A stretch of DNA of 64,000 nucleotides, from the NCBI RefSeq assembly GCF_033807575.1, contig NC_084715.1, positions 6,559,349 through 6,623,348 of the forward strand. The letters run 5' to 3'. The translations under genes were made by a program, and so were the position numbers. Shown one piece after another: positions 48,701 through 55,918 of this stretch. The notes under the pieces are model-generated. The model saw nothing but the letters and a program-made list of their open reading frames with translations. It was not told the origin of the DNA and did not search any database. Numbering within the stretch: position 1 is the first letter of the stretch; each line of letters begins with the position of its first letter. Source of the DNA: Cydia pomonella (taxonomy: Eukaryota > Arthropoda > Insecta > Lepidoptera > Tortricidae).

Positions 48701-51700
48701 GCATGTGTAAGGGATAATAGTTTTCGAATAATTTTACTTTTGCACTTTTTGACTATGAATATTTTCAAAGATGTATTTCAATTTAAATATCCCTATTGCT
48801 TCATAAATTTATTTATTTAATTAAAAAAGAAACTCCCATTTAAAAATTGCATTTATTTCAAAGTCTGAATAAAATTTGCGTTTTTCACAAAGTGTTTTCA
48901 CTTTCATCCACATTTCAACATCTCACAACCACGGAGTGTTTCACTGATCATCGAAGTTTCAAATTAACCCCACGGGAGTTTGGTTCCATTGGCTTCAAAA
49001 TTCAGTCATTTCAGACCAAACATATATTTGTTAGTAAGTTTCTATTAAGGTAGAATAAATTATTTTTCTTAATAAATATGTAGATGTTTAATTATGTTTA
49101 CGTTGAGTCATTATATTAATCGTATGTATATGTAGTTTAGTCGCTGTAACGCAAAGTTTTATCCCGACTGAGAGGCAATCGCTAGTAAATAAATATAAAT
49201 ATGTATTAAATTCCATTTACTTTTCCTTGTATTTTCTTGTCGCGTTCATGATATTTAAATAAATCTTATAATTGAATCGAAATCTGCTTTCATTTTGATA
49301 AGAGAGTTAAACGCAAGCACTCGCAAGATTACTCTATTTTCTTATAATAAATAGTAAACTGATAAACATAATTTTATTACATGCATGCTCGGTGATGTCC
49401 ACTATTTTAGGCTTTTCAAAGTTTCAGTATTTATTTTTCCGTCCTATTGTTTTTTACAAAAAAAAAAAATTCGAATAGTGAACGTTAAATGTTGCCGTTG
49501 TTCTACGTATTTTTTATGCAATTTTCATCAGAAAATACCACATTTATTTGGATTTCTTTAATCGATAAGTAAAACCAAAGTATAAAAAGTATACGATTAA
49601 CATTTTACTAGCGATTGCCCTCGTTAATTAGGAATGTGTAAAAATACGTATGTCCTTTGTGATCTATTATTTTAATAGTGAGGTGCCATGTACTGCGAAT
49701 TTGTGTAATTGTTGACGGCTTGAAGTTATTCACATTATAATTTTAGTTCCAAAGGTTGCAACCTTTCTTAACTAGCGTAAAAATTCTGTTGGTGATGTTA
49801 TTCTGGTAAATCGAACCCGATAACATATAAAAATATAAAAAAAAATATCAGTGGAGTTTTATTTTTTTATATTTCTTGAAATATTTTTAAATTTAATTTG
49901 TACTATATAAAGTACAACAGGTTACTGACGTTGTCTAGGTCCAATTTTATAAATTAGATAGGTACTCATTTACATTTATTAATTTGCACTGTTAAGAAAT
50001 GAAGCAACCTTTAAAGCTTTTTGTACTGAGAACAGGTATTGTGATACAGTGATGTGGTACGATGCTTAATAATTATTTACATTATTATTTTTAAATAAAA
50101 GAGTAATTATTATTGAAGAGTTATCATGTATTTCATTAATCCTAACATCGTTGATGCTTATTTTGTGTCTGTTCCTTTCATGCTTCCGACTACATATAGG
50201 TATATTGTTGTCTTTTGAATTTTAAGTTATAAAATTAGTATATTTATTATAGTTTAGTTTTATCTCTTTTTTAATACTGATTAGGTACCATAAGTTAATC
50301 TAATTCTATTTCGTAACATTTGAATAGTAAATGAATTAATGCATATGACCTGTTATCATTACAATGACAAGGAAATGACGGACTATGTTTTAAATAGCGT
50401 TCTCCGCTAGTAAACCATAGGACCAAACCGAATCTCGTAGACGGTGCTCAGAGACTATACATGTTTATGACTCTGTTAACTCAAAACTGGCCCTAGAACA
50501 TTTTTATTAATAGTAATGTGGTACCTAATTGTTTATATTCTAAAACATTGATTAAATTGGCAAAGTATAAAGTTTAATAATAAATATGATATATATTTGA
50601 GCGGTAGTCGTCGCGTTGCTACCTATTCGTTGTATGATGTCGTACGTAAGTGTTGTGGTCCGCAGAATGCGAACAGCATGTCAATGGGTAAGTTTAATTA
50701 ATTTCTTAGAGCATGTTAGTTTTAGTTTATATATTTACTTATTTAGGGCTCACTTGCATTGTGCTTCGTGTTTATAGGCAGTAGTTTAGCATGACATTAA
50801 ACTCATAAAAGCGTATAGAAGCGATCTCTTGATTAATATTATGGTTCCACCAAGCTTGAACTTTATTGAGTACCATTGAATAAAAGGTACAAGGATTTCG
50901 GGACCGAAAGAGGTAGTTAAGCAAACTACGGGGATTATGTCGCTAGTTTTAGGTAGTAGGTTTAGTGGCTTACTATCGCTTCTATACGTTGACTATCTTT
51001 TAACGTTTTCACGTTTTTGAAACAAACTCGCGCCTTGAAACTGTTTTTCGAATTTTCATTATTCTATGAGTGTAAAAAAGGACGTGGAGACGGAAGCTAT
51101 ATTAGTGCTCATTTACATCTGCACGCGCATCGCATGTTATCTGCACCATTGCACGGCACGTCGGCATGAGAACACTTTGATTAAGTTATTGAAGAACAAG
51201 AAATACTAGGAATATTCTATTTTTAAGATCATAGCAATGACGAGAAATTTTGCTATCTTATGCCTATAACGCTAGGTACTTTCACAAAATTTGGCTGCAC
51301 TTGCGTATACCTACTGCAGCTAGATTGTGTGAATATTTAATGTTTTATAAAAAGATCAGCTTTAGTGAAAAGCTTTAGTGGCAATACTTGTGTGCGTTAA
51401 CTTAGGAGCGCTTACGAGTTAATTGCGCACAAATATGTTCAACCCGCTTTAGTGAGATAAAACTATTTCATAGTTTGGTTTAAAACGATAACAAATGTAC
51501 ATAATACTTATTTATATTAAAAGCTTGTGTATTCTGAATTGCTCTTAGTGACAAGTTGGCATCAAATCGGTATTGGCAACTGTCGGCAAATATTTAACTT
51601 TTATTTATAGTTTTGCCCAGGACTGTCTCATTTCAAAATCGACAGATAGAATTATACTGTCTTTGTCTTACGTTAGTACTAGTACCCAAAAGAAAGGGAT

Positions 51701-53145
51701 GAATATAATTTTCCTGGTTCTTATTGACTGACAAGTTGTGTTTGCCAGAATACCTATATTGGGCTACCATACATAACGAAATTGCATTGAAATTGGAATA
51801 TTTTTTTATTCTGTAAGAATTAAATTTTTGTTTTTTAATCGAACGAAACAAATTCAACTATTTAATATGAAAATGAAATAAGTAGTAGTAGGACATAATG
51901 CCTTCGGAGGTTAAATATCCTAATCCCTTGATAAGTGGAGTTTTAATGTTGGTACGAGTTTTGTTAGCTCTGATACACCTATTTGATGGCCACTAGGTAT
52001 TTACGTAGTCAGGTCATAAGTTCTGTCACAAAGGTTTGGACTGATAAAAAAGCTATAGGTACAGATTCCTTATTATTCATATATGTATACCCATATGGGG
52101 TGAAAGCCTATTTTACTTACAATATAACTCAACGTAATTTGCTGTCTCAGTTTTGCATAATTCTATGTAATATTCGGAAAAATGTTACTTATAAAAAAAC
52201 ATGCAAAAAATACGCGACGTGTTTTCTAGGTGATTTCGATCCTCATTTATTTATTTATTTTTTACTTGGTTGAATTACATCTTACATAAAACAAAAGCTG
52301 AATCTATTATCTTTCTTAAAATATATAATTCATGTGTAATGGTATTACCACAATTGCAACTGTACGTGTTTTACCAAACCTATTCGTTGGATGGCAGTCA
52401 AAAATTAGCCTAAAAAGTACTCCAAGTTTGAAGGGTGAACTACACACTTGGCAGAGAACTAAATGCTGGTGATAAAATAACGTTATAATAAAATAGATTC
52501 ATAAAAATAAACAATTGTACCTATTTAATTAATGTTACACTGATTTTTACTCCCTTTTGTAAAGTATAATTTTTCACAATCCAGCTGGTTATTCGCGTCT
52601 AACGCTAATCCCAAAGTAAACTAAGTAAACTGGTAAATAAAGACGCGATGTAAACTTTAAGCTAATTATATAACGTTATGATCAGTGTAAAAGAAGCTTT
52701 TAAATCATGGCAATCTTTTTTTTTTATTAAATGCTTTGTATTACATGTTATCAGTCAAAACCTTTGTGACCGAACATATGACCTAACTGAGTATAGTATA
52801 ATATCCAAAAATGGTTTTTTAAATTCTGTGTTTTTTAATCTGAATTTTGTGTTAGTTTTTTTCAATGGGTATCGATTATCGAGAAACTAAATATTCGAAA
52901 TGCGAATGATGTTGAAGCGGGGACATTACAAAATTAGTTTGGTTTTTTTGAATCACTCGGTCATAAATTGCAAACTTTTGGTTATATTTAGTTTGTCGAT
53001 ACTTACCGTTTGTGTTTATCCCAAACACCTACTTACGATATGTGGATGTGCAGCGCGCGCGCACCCGACGAGCAAGGCGCAGGCGCCGCCGCCGCCACTG
53101 GGCGTGCCGCTGGCGGGCTGGTCGGGCACGTCCAGCGCCTGCTAG
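11942..53145 (+). CDS. Vrp1: Verprolin / WIP homologue (whole gene span, eight coding exons)
   Basis: Verprolin/WIP proteins bind actin through a WH2 motif and hold WASP through a C-terminal segment, controlling Arp2/3 actin assembly. Exons: 11942-12296, 19082-19335, 41781-41904, 42359-42581, 44055-44155, 46296-46438, 46933-47104, 53054-53145. Every junction is GT-AG and the phases (1,0,1,2,1,0,1) agree; the summed length is 1464 bp, giving 487 residues and a stop. Order along the protein: poly-proline start (residues 1-24), WH2 (38-58, with NALLSSIRQG and LKKAV), long Pro-rich linker, RNASL motif in exon 6, and a WASP-binding-like segment (423-453, EARF...FHPP...FPPPDPF) resembling WIP ESRFYFHP...LPPPEP. 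The frame stays open past the TAG for 426 codons; see the extension entry. Confidence 0.9.
13272..13463. mobile_element. TIR MITE with tacagggtgaaatt ends
   Basis: Left end tacagggtgaaatt and right end aatttcaccctgta are perfect inverted repeats of 14 bp. About 190 bp, non-coding. The TA-containing ends suggest a Tc1/mariner-type MITE. Confidence 0.8.
13975..14132. mobile_element. Palindromic MITE (tagagtcagaccaag ends)
   Basis: tagagtcagaccaagctaag at the left recurs inverted at the right (cttatcttggtatgactcta), with inner inverted blocks around ttggcagtgatttt and atatcgctgccaa. Part of a related element appears at about 33,560-33,645. Confidence 0.7.
16085..16310 (-). mobile_element. Truncated SINE-like lepidopteran repeat, minus strand
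   Basis: The plus strand shows cctatatacgtcccactgct, then cgcgagagggcttgggctat, then caggtttcctcacgatgttt. This is the conserved body and 3' end of a repeat family I recall as common in Lepidoptera; the tRNA-like head is missing here. Confidence 0.6.
16348..16551. mobile_element. hAT-type MITE with 8-bp target duplication
   Basis: Ends cagggatcggaaaccgg and its near-inverse ccggttccgatccctg. Flanked on both sides by the same 8 bp, cttgtcgc (16,340-16,347 and 16,552-16,559), the hallmark of hAT insertion. 204 bp, non-coding. Confidence 0.92.
17173..17760. repeat. Pair of about 190-bp direct repeats
   Basis: 17,173-17,362 and 17,572-17,760 are alike (shared: ttcttgattgttcaaaaac, aatcagatgcaaattttgag, ttacgttcatttggatt). 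The 200-bp spacer holds a further repeat with ctcgctacgctcgtggttca. Possibly two copies of an element inserted in tandem. Confidence 0.8.
18722..18750. repeat. (AT)n microsatellite
   Basis: About 14 uninterrupted AT dinucleotides within intron 1. Confidence 0.95.
19082..19335 (+). CDS. Vrp1: Vrp1 coding exon 2
   Basis: Acceptor tttccag, donor GTGAGT at 19,336. Encodes GLTPNGQIKTEAPRFPPPQP and a Pro/Ser/Ala/Gln-rich linker. GC-rich codon use like exon 1. Enters in phase 1 and ends in phase 0. Confidence 0.85.
22498..22547. repeat. Perfect 24-bp palindrome with 2-nt centre
   Basis: Arms 22,498-22,521 and 22,524-22,547 (centre gg) are exact reverse complements. Too short for a typical miRNA precursor; perhaps the core of a MITE. 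Confidence 0.85.
22986..23170 (-). pseudogene. LINE ORF2 C-terminal fragment
   Basis: The minus-strand translation has FEKRIMVGMVDRGQGSR, then HPPTHRVDIVKRACQVSTQ. This resembles the C-terminal tail of lepidopteran non-LTR retrotransposon polymerases (IMxGMVxGxRxRGRPPTRWxD). Short, isolated and without the polymerase core. Confidence 0.55.
27791..27918. mobile_element. Palindromic MITE (ggttaaccggttaa type)
   Basis: catcatctcactaactcg ... ggtgttaaccggtt at the left against aaccggttaaccccgggtta and gtgtgatgg at the right; inverted halves of about 50 bp. Confidence 0.7.
29338..29458 (+). mobile_element. LINE 3' end fragment
   Basis: aaggttagctggaagagatc, then gggataagttcgcctttgta, then caataaagtg and a TACTAC tail. 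The same 3' end recurs at 30,757-30,880, also on the plus strand. A typical lepidopteran non-LTR 3' end, from memory. Confidence 0.65.
30757..30880 (+). mobile_element. LINE 3' end fragment, second copy
   Basis: Same aggttagctggaagagatc and gggataagttcgcctttata blocks as at 29,338, ending caataaagtgacatacatac with a (CATA)n tail. Confidence 0.65.
32487..32980 (+). mobile_element. TTAA-flanked element, copy B (inverse of copy A)
   Basis: From aagaggaattcctagttgcg to gctaggaattgttcttaa, with TTAA near both ends. The interior matches the minus strand of 1444-1936 (ctctcgactgtttcc, gaagaaacttacagcgcc, cgcaaaaatggctcaattga). It carries a local duplication of the ccctggattt block and breaks the frame seen in copy A. 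Confidence 0.7.
33940..34120 (+). mobile_element. LINE 3' end fragment
   Basis: gtcccgccgagtttatgtcg, tattgggataccctcctaca, gccgacgtagctttatttga, gcgcattgtaatatgcctac, then an A-rich end. Looks like the 3' end of a non-LTR element common in Lepidoptera. Confidence 0.6.
35305..35579 (-). mobile_element. tRNA-derived SINE, minus orientation
   Basis: Reverse complement of the SINE at 10,319-10,585: B box seen as ggatttgaacc and A box as ccactaggcca-like sequence (here cactaggcca). The two copies are alike along their whole length. Confidence 0.88.
37101..37435. mobile_element. hAT-type MITE with 8-bp target duplication
   Basis: Ends cgaggcttggaaccgg and (inverted) caaggctcggaaaccg. Identical 8-bp flanks gaattaca at 37,093-37,100 and 37,436-37,443. 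335 bp, repeats of aaaccggtt inside, non-coding. Confidence 0.9.
38169..38370. mobile_element. hAT-type MITE with 8-bp target duplication
   Basis: Ends cagtggtgggcaaa and tttgcccaccactg are perfect inverted repeats. Flanked by ctctagga on both sides (38,161-38,168 and 38,371-38,378). 202 bp, includes ggcccgcgggcc. The 71-codon minus frame here is not a gene. Confidence 0.95.
38801..39312. mobile_element. TIR element family X, copy 1, with nested insert
   Basis: Ends ggccctcagcatacggcgag and, inverted, a similar sequence around 39,280-39,312 (tacgcttacgctccatgtgctg). The interior matches copy 2 (44,546-46,212), for example gcttggtgcccagaactcta. Between about 38,956 and 39,093 sits a second palindromic element (aggccggcgctccactgctg ... 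agcagtggggcgccggcct). Confidence 0.8.
38956..39093. mobile_element. Palindromic element nested in copy 1 of family X
   Basis: Ends aggccggcg and cgccggcct with matching inner blocks ctgctgcgcacgct / agcgtgcgcagcag and atccacg / cgtggat. About 138 bp. Absent from copy 2 of family X. Confidence 0.8.
40330..40425 (+). mobile_element. Retroelement 3' end with (GATTCT)n tail
   Basis: gagtgcaataaacaattctg followed by tandem gattct units, the usual appearance of a non-LTR 3' end. Confidence 0.45.
41781..41904 (+). CDS. Vrp1: Vrp1 coding exon 3
   Basis: Acceptor tttctttccag, donor GTAAGG at 41,905. Encodes SSSDSVLTGGVAERIQNMQ and RNKSALHSATPVAL. Enters in phase 0 and ends in phase 1. Part of it is copied into the following intron. 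Confidence 0.82.
42050..42109 (+). pseudogene. Partial copy of Vrp1 exon 3 inside intron 3
   Basis: atgcaagcgcctgtcgc, tccacgctacacc and gcgctgcactctg repeat exon 3 (41,832-41,900) with one substitution, an about 10-bp deletion (the gcaacaagag part) and small changes near the end. No usable splice sites or frame. Confidence 0.88.
42359..42581 (+). CDS. Vrp1: Vrp1 coding exon 4
   Basis: Acceptor tgtcttgcag, donor GTGAGA at 42,582. Encodes SERPRISHGKPNLAPRPPAN and PDRPSPPPKKLNINGGKM. The GKPNLAP block is reminiscent of verprolins. Enters in phase 1 and ends in phase 2. Confidence 0.85.
42582..44054 (+). other. Vrp1 intron 4
   Basis: AT-rich, unassigned for most of its length. Its last 150 bp are an antisense LINE fragment that runs up to the exon 5 acceptor. 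Confidence 0.55.
43898..44049 (-). pseudogene. Antisense LINE ORF2 C-terminal fragment
   Basis: The minus strand reads VILECPGVAEYRAQYLGSPG, then KGLLGFLVELGWQE and a stop. This is the typical C-terminus of non-LTR retrotransposon ORF2 in insects (ECPxVAxxRxxYLGSP ... GLLxFxxELGW). It is truncated at its upstream end right where Vrp1 exon 5 begins. Confidence 0.7.
44055..44155 (+). CDS. Vrp1: Vrp1 coding exon 5
   Basis: Acceptor ttgttccag, donor GTAAGA at 44,156. Encodes RSPPVSPPSPVGSRPPQLPP and NPPIGTKNPASHF. Enters in phase 2 and ends in phase 1. Confidence 0.85.
44546..46212. mobile_element. TIR element family X, copy 2, split by a pogo-like insert
   Basis: Left end ggccttcagcacacggagcg and the inverted right end (cactccgtgtgctgagggc). 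The interior matches copy 1 (38,801-39,312). It is interrupted between about 44,645 and 45,890 by the element at 44,649-45,699 and flanking sequence. Confidence 0.8.
44649..45699 (+). mobile_element. Pogo-like element remnant with pipsqueak-type HTH
   Basis: Bordered by ggggttactttg and caaagtaacccc (perfect 12-bp inverted ends). Around 45,378-45,540 the plus strand encodes a degenerate N-terminal DNA-binding region: MPEITNNNGSRNYKK, then after a frame change YQEVQLYDALGDIVTGKK and YEICYRTLYNKF. This fits the helix-turn-helix of pogo/Tigger-type transposases (AL..I..GK....A...Y.I...TL). The catalytic domain is missing, so the element is non-autonomous. Confidence 0.65.
46296..46438 (+). CDS. 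Vrp1: Vrp1 coding exon 6
   Basis: Acceptor tgtctatgcag, donor GTGAGT at 46,439. Encodes RPPGVCPPPPPPGAPPPPP, RNASLAQ and another poly-Pro block ending HHRQH. RNASL recalls the RNLSL of WIP. Enters in phase 1 and ends in phase 0. Confidence 0.87.
46823..46924 (+). mobile_element. Retroelement 3' tail ending at the exon 7 acceptor
   Basis: gcctctgagatccatgagcc, aaaacagttttactcaatca, gccgattctctgcaacgacc, then ggcctcggtagtaacgaagg and an (AATG)n-type tail, ending 8 bp before the exon 7 splice site. The first 60 bp recur directly at 47,627-47,686. Confidence 0.65.
46933..47104 (+). CDS. Vrp1: Vrp1 coding exon 7 (WASP-binding-like segment)
   Basis: Acceptor cccttcag, donor GTAAGT at 47,105. Encodes SSVHEESPAPPPPVRG, then PELEARFAELFHPPQRFPPP and DPFLRIVKGYSS. 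This aligns with the C-terminal WASP-binding region of WIP (ESRFYFHPISDLPPPEPY ... KSYPS). Enters in phase 0 and ends in phase 1. Confidence 0.9.
47105..53053 (+). other. Vrp1 intron 7 (5.9 kb)
   Basis: AT-rich. Contains the second copy of the retroelement tail (47,627-47,686), a dispersed repeat (51,613-51,748) and a possible 22-nt microexon (50,666-50,687). The stretch 47,900-50,600 looks largely unique and could contain an alternative 3' end, but I see no coding signal. Confidence 0.5.
51613..51748. repeat. Dispersed short repeat, copy 2 (inverted relative to 5559)
   Basis: tgcccaggactgtctcattt, actgtctttgtcttacgtta, ttttcctggttcttattgac and acaagttgtgtttgcca match the reverse complement of 5559-5692. 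Confidence 0.72.
53054..53145 (+). CDS. Vrp1: Vrp1 coding exon 8 up to the first stop (TAG)
   Basis: Acceptor ggatgtgcag; the phase-1 entry makes GCG with the last base of exon 7. Encodes ARAHPTSKAQAPPPPLGVPL, AGWSGTSSAC and TAG (53,143-53,145), followed by C. The APPPPLGVPL block sits where WIP ends in APPLPPIPR. The other two frames across this GC-rich stretch give Arg/Ala-rich shadows. Confidence 0.82.
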
Positions 53146-54426
53146 CGCGCGCGGGGGGCGCCCCCCGCCCCCCCCGCCTCCGCCAACACCGCGCACCTCG
53201 CGCCCGACGCACACCCCGCGCACGCGCTGCTCTCCGTCGCGCACGCGTTGCTCTTCCCCGCCAACACCATCGCCGCCAAGGATAGGAACCTCCTCCCGAT
53301 TGAAGAAGTCACCATGCCTTCCGATGACGTCAGCGACTTGAGAGACGTTGTCGACGCCATCAATAAACTCTGCGACACGATGAAAACGTCCAGCTATGAC
53401 GAGGAAACTTTCGAAAGCTGCTCCCAGTCGGGCAGCGTTGATTTAGTCGACGCGCTCATAACTGAGGAGACGATCCCCGAAGAAACGGTAGTCGAAGAAG
53501 TTGAGAGCGACCCCGACTGGTACGTCGCGTGTCAGGTGGAAACGGCGGATCCGAGCGAAGTTATATTTAAGAAAGTGGAGCACTACAATACGGAGACGTG
53601 GCGACAATCCGTTTCTAGGTTAGAGGTGGTTTCGCCGGAGGATGTAGTCGTGAGTACGGCCGCGACGTATATAGCGGAAACGTGGAGATATCCGCAAGCG
53701 GAAGTTCAGATAACTGAGCACGATAGATGGAGCGAGACTTCGAGGTTAGAAAAATTAGAATTGGAGCAGAAAACGCACGATAACAGTGAGAGGTCGACTA
53801 GAGACACAGCGAGTCAACAGGAAGTATTGCAGAAAGCCAAAGCCGAGACGCAAGATAGATGGAGTGATCCATCGTCTAGATCAGAAATAGTAAGTCCAGA
53901 ATTTGTGCAAAGAGCGAAAGTAGAGACTCAAGATAGATGGAGTGATCCTTCTTTGAGGTCAGAAATAGTAAGTCCAGAATTGGTGCAAAGAGCGAAAGTA
54001 GAGACTCAAGACAGATGGAGTGATCCCTCATCTAGGTCAGAAATAGTGAGCCCAGAGATAGTGCAGAAACACGAGGGTTCAGTAGAGAGATGGAGTGATT
54101 CCAGCGTGTCCCTGCCGGGGCAGATAGAAGAGGAGACAGTGACGTCTGACGAGCGACAAGCTCATGAAAGTGAGATGTACTACACTGCTTCGTCTGAAGT
54201 GTCCTTGCTCTCCGACTTGGAGGGAGCTGATAAAGTACAAGAAGAGCCAGTAGAAAAGGAGGACGATAGGAAAGAGTGTGTGATAGCGGGTCACGTGGCC
54301 GCGATGCGGGAGCGCTTCGAGAACATGACGCGCGCCAACACGCCGTGTACGGACCTCGCGCGCTCGGCGTCGCCCGCGCTAGACGTCTTCACAAACGTTA
54401 CGCCTTCCCCTGACCGTTTAGGATAA
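53146..54426 (+). CDS. 426-codon in-frame extension after the Vrp1 stop (readthrough or alternative product)
   Basis: Continues in exactly the Vrp1 frame from TAG to TAA (54,424-54,426). The first 35 codons are Ala/Pro-rich (RARGAPPAPPASANTAHLAP). Next comes an acidic region (ITEETIPEETVVEEVESD), then repeats with core W-(R/S)-x-x-S-R-x-E-x-V-S-P-E: degenerate copies (ETWRQSVSRLEVVSPED, ETWRYPQAEV) followed by three 26-residue units (78 bp each, from about 53,845). The C-terminus has VAAMRERFENMTRANTPCTD and ends NVTPSPDRLG. No ATG opens the frame before 53,314 (caccATGcc), which could start a 370-residue product. No enzyme or known domain is recognised. The coding signal is strong; how it is translated is unknown. 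Confidence 0.8.
   Translation, partial: RARGAPPAPPASANTAHLAPDAHPAHALLSVAHALLFPANTIAAKDRNLLPIEEVTMPSDDVSDLRDVVDAINKLCDTMKTSSYDEETFESCSQSGSVDLVDALITEETIPEETVVEEVESDPDWYVACQVETADPSEVIFKKVEHYNTETWRQSVSRLEVVSPEDVVVSTAATYIAETWRYPQAEVQITEHDRWSETSRLEKLELEQKTHDNSERSTRDTASQQEVLQKAKAETQDRWSDPSSRSEIVSPEFVQRAKVETQDRWSDPSLRSEIVSPELVQRAKVETQDRWSDPSSRSEIVSPEIVQKHEGSVERWSDSSVSLPGQIEEETVTSDERQAHESEMYYTASSEVSLLSDLEGADKVQEEPVEKEDDRKECVIAGHVAAMRERFENMTRANTPCTDLARSASPALDVFTNVTPSPDRLG
53836..54069 (+). repeat. Three 78-bp tandem repeats (26 residues each) in the extension
   Basis: gagac(g/t)caaga(t/c)agatgg recurs at 53,845, 53,923 and 54,001, exactly 78 bp apart. Each unit encodes (K)xETQDRWSDPSxRSEIVSPE plus a variable five-residue link. 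Differences between units include both silent and amino-acid-changing bases. Confidence 0.92.
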
Positions 54427-55701
54427 AAGTTAGAGTACACGAAGCCAATCTAAGTGACACTTGTTTATAGAAACGCCACATCGAAATGATTACGTAACTT
54501 CTCGTTCTTATGTCTGAAACATTTTTACCGTCGTCGATAAACGAGTGTTACTTTGGCTCGGCCCCAGCGGTGGCAGCATGGTTCCATTTTTATCACTTGT
54601 CACTATGCCCGTTACTTTGGCGCTTACATACTTGTTAGAACGTGTCAGGCATGGTGATAAATGATAAAGAGCCGACCATCTTAGCCCTACAGGTTAGGGA
54701 AGAGGTAGATTAGTTAGATTAAATCTTGAATTGTTTGGGTTGTAATAACCTTAATGGAGTACTTGAGAGGTTAGAAGTTCTATCGAAATATATATTTCTA
54801 CTTTCTGCGTAAAAACTCTCGTGCAGATTATGCTAGTTATTTGTGGTTGTATGGTGCATTTATTTTTAAGTATACATGTAGACTATCTTAGGCAGTCAAG
54901 GCAATAGGTTTATTCCACGATAAGCGTTACTGTTATAACTAGTCTACCTCTTTTCTTAGGTATCATAGACAAGACTGTAGAAGACGTACGTGGTTGAAAA
55001 ATATATCGGTAGAGGTTTTAACACCTGAACTACATAGCGCTACGCCATACGAATAGGGTTGGCCGGTCGAAGTTTTAGAAATGGCGCCGGCATAAATTTT
55101 ACCTGTCAATTCTTGTTTTTTTTTTATGACCTGGATGCTAGCTCATTTTGCCAAATCTCATAGAATAAAACTAGAGAGGTAAAACCTATACTGGCGCCAT
55201 CTATAAAACCCTTTCGATAATTGCTACTCTACTGCAGTAACTGTACTGTCAAACTTTAGCACTAGAGAATCTAGTTGCGACGAAAATATATGGCGCCTTG
55301 TAGCGCCATCTAGCGGTTTCAGTTCTTAAATCAGCTACACTATATCTTCAACTATGCACTGTGTGCGGTCTATTGTTTATGCTAGGTATAGTTGTGGTGT
55401 GGTTCAATTTTGTATCCTCTTTTTACGAAGTAACGAGTATTTAAAAGTATTGAGATGCAACCTTTGCTAGTCTTATTATAACACCAACAGTAACGAAAGT
55501 GCCAAGGGTGTTTCACACTTAGTAGGAGGGTTGTGATTATTTTCGTAGGTTATCTTATGAATTTGTACGAATGCAATAAGTCTTCTGATAGTCAAAAGGT
55601 TATCTGCCCGATTCGAACTAAGATACGTTAAACATTTGCTAAAGATACGATATGGATTAGATGATTAAGTCATTGTCAAAAGTGAAGTTTCTTCAAATAA
55701 A
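54427..55701 (+). other. Probable 3' UTR and downstream flank of Vrp1
   Basis: Candidate poly(A) signals AATAAA at 55,164-55,169 and 55,696-55,701. Contains the dispersed repeat at 54,540-54,700 and a patch with tggcgcc(a/t)-type repeats (55,020-55,320). No coding frame. Confidence 0.45.
54540..54700. repeat. Dispersed repeat, uninterrupted copy
   Basis: Inverse of the outer parts of 9530-9830: ggtggcagcatggttccatt, cttgttagaacgtgtcaggc, ataaagagccgaccatctta. Lacks the nested MITE. Confidence 0.75.
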
Positions 55702-55918
55702 AACATTACTTTTTTTTGTTAGATTGGCTTTTGCTGCCAGGGCACTTTGCCAACGACAAGTTTATTAGGGACAAACTTAGGAGTGATTTAGCCCAGAATT
55801 TTGAATTTAGAGAATTATATACATAACATGAAAGATTAAACAATATTACATTAAGAATAAACACATATAGCTGTATACATACAAAATATTTAAAGACTTA
55901 TATTATTTTTAAAAACAT

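Noticed and set aside
53248..53250. 53,248 as the start codon of the long frame
   Set aside because: The triplet is TTG, not ATG. The frame is open further upstream to the Vrp1 TAG; the first true ATG is at 53,314.
53010..53378. Alternative frames over Vrp1 exon 8 (Ala/Arg-rich on both strands)
   Set aside because: Low-complexity shadows of GC-rich DNA; only the frame entered from exon 7 in phase 1 is supported, except for the speculative microexon case.
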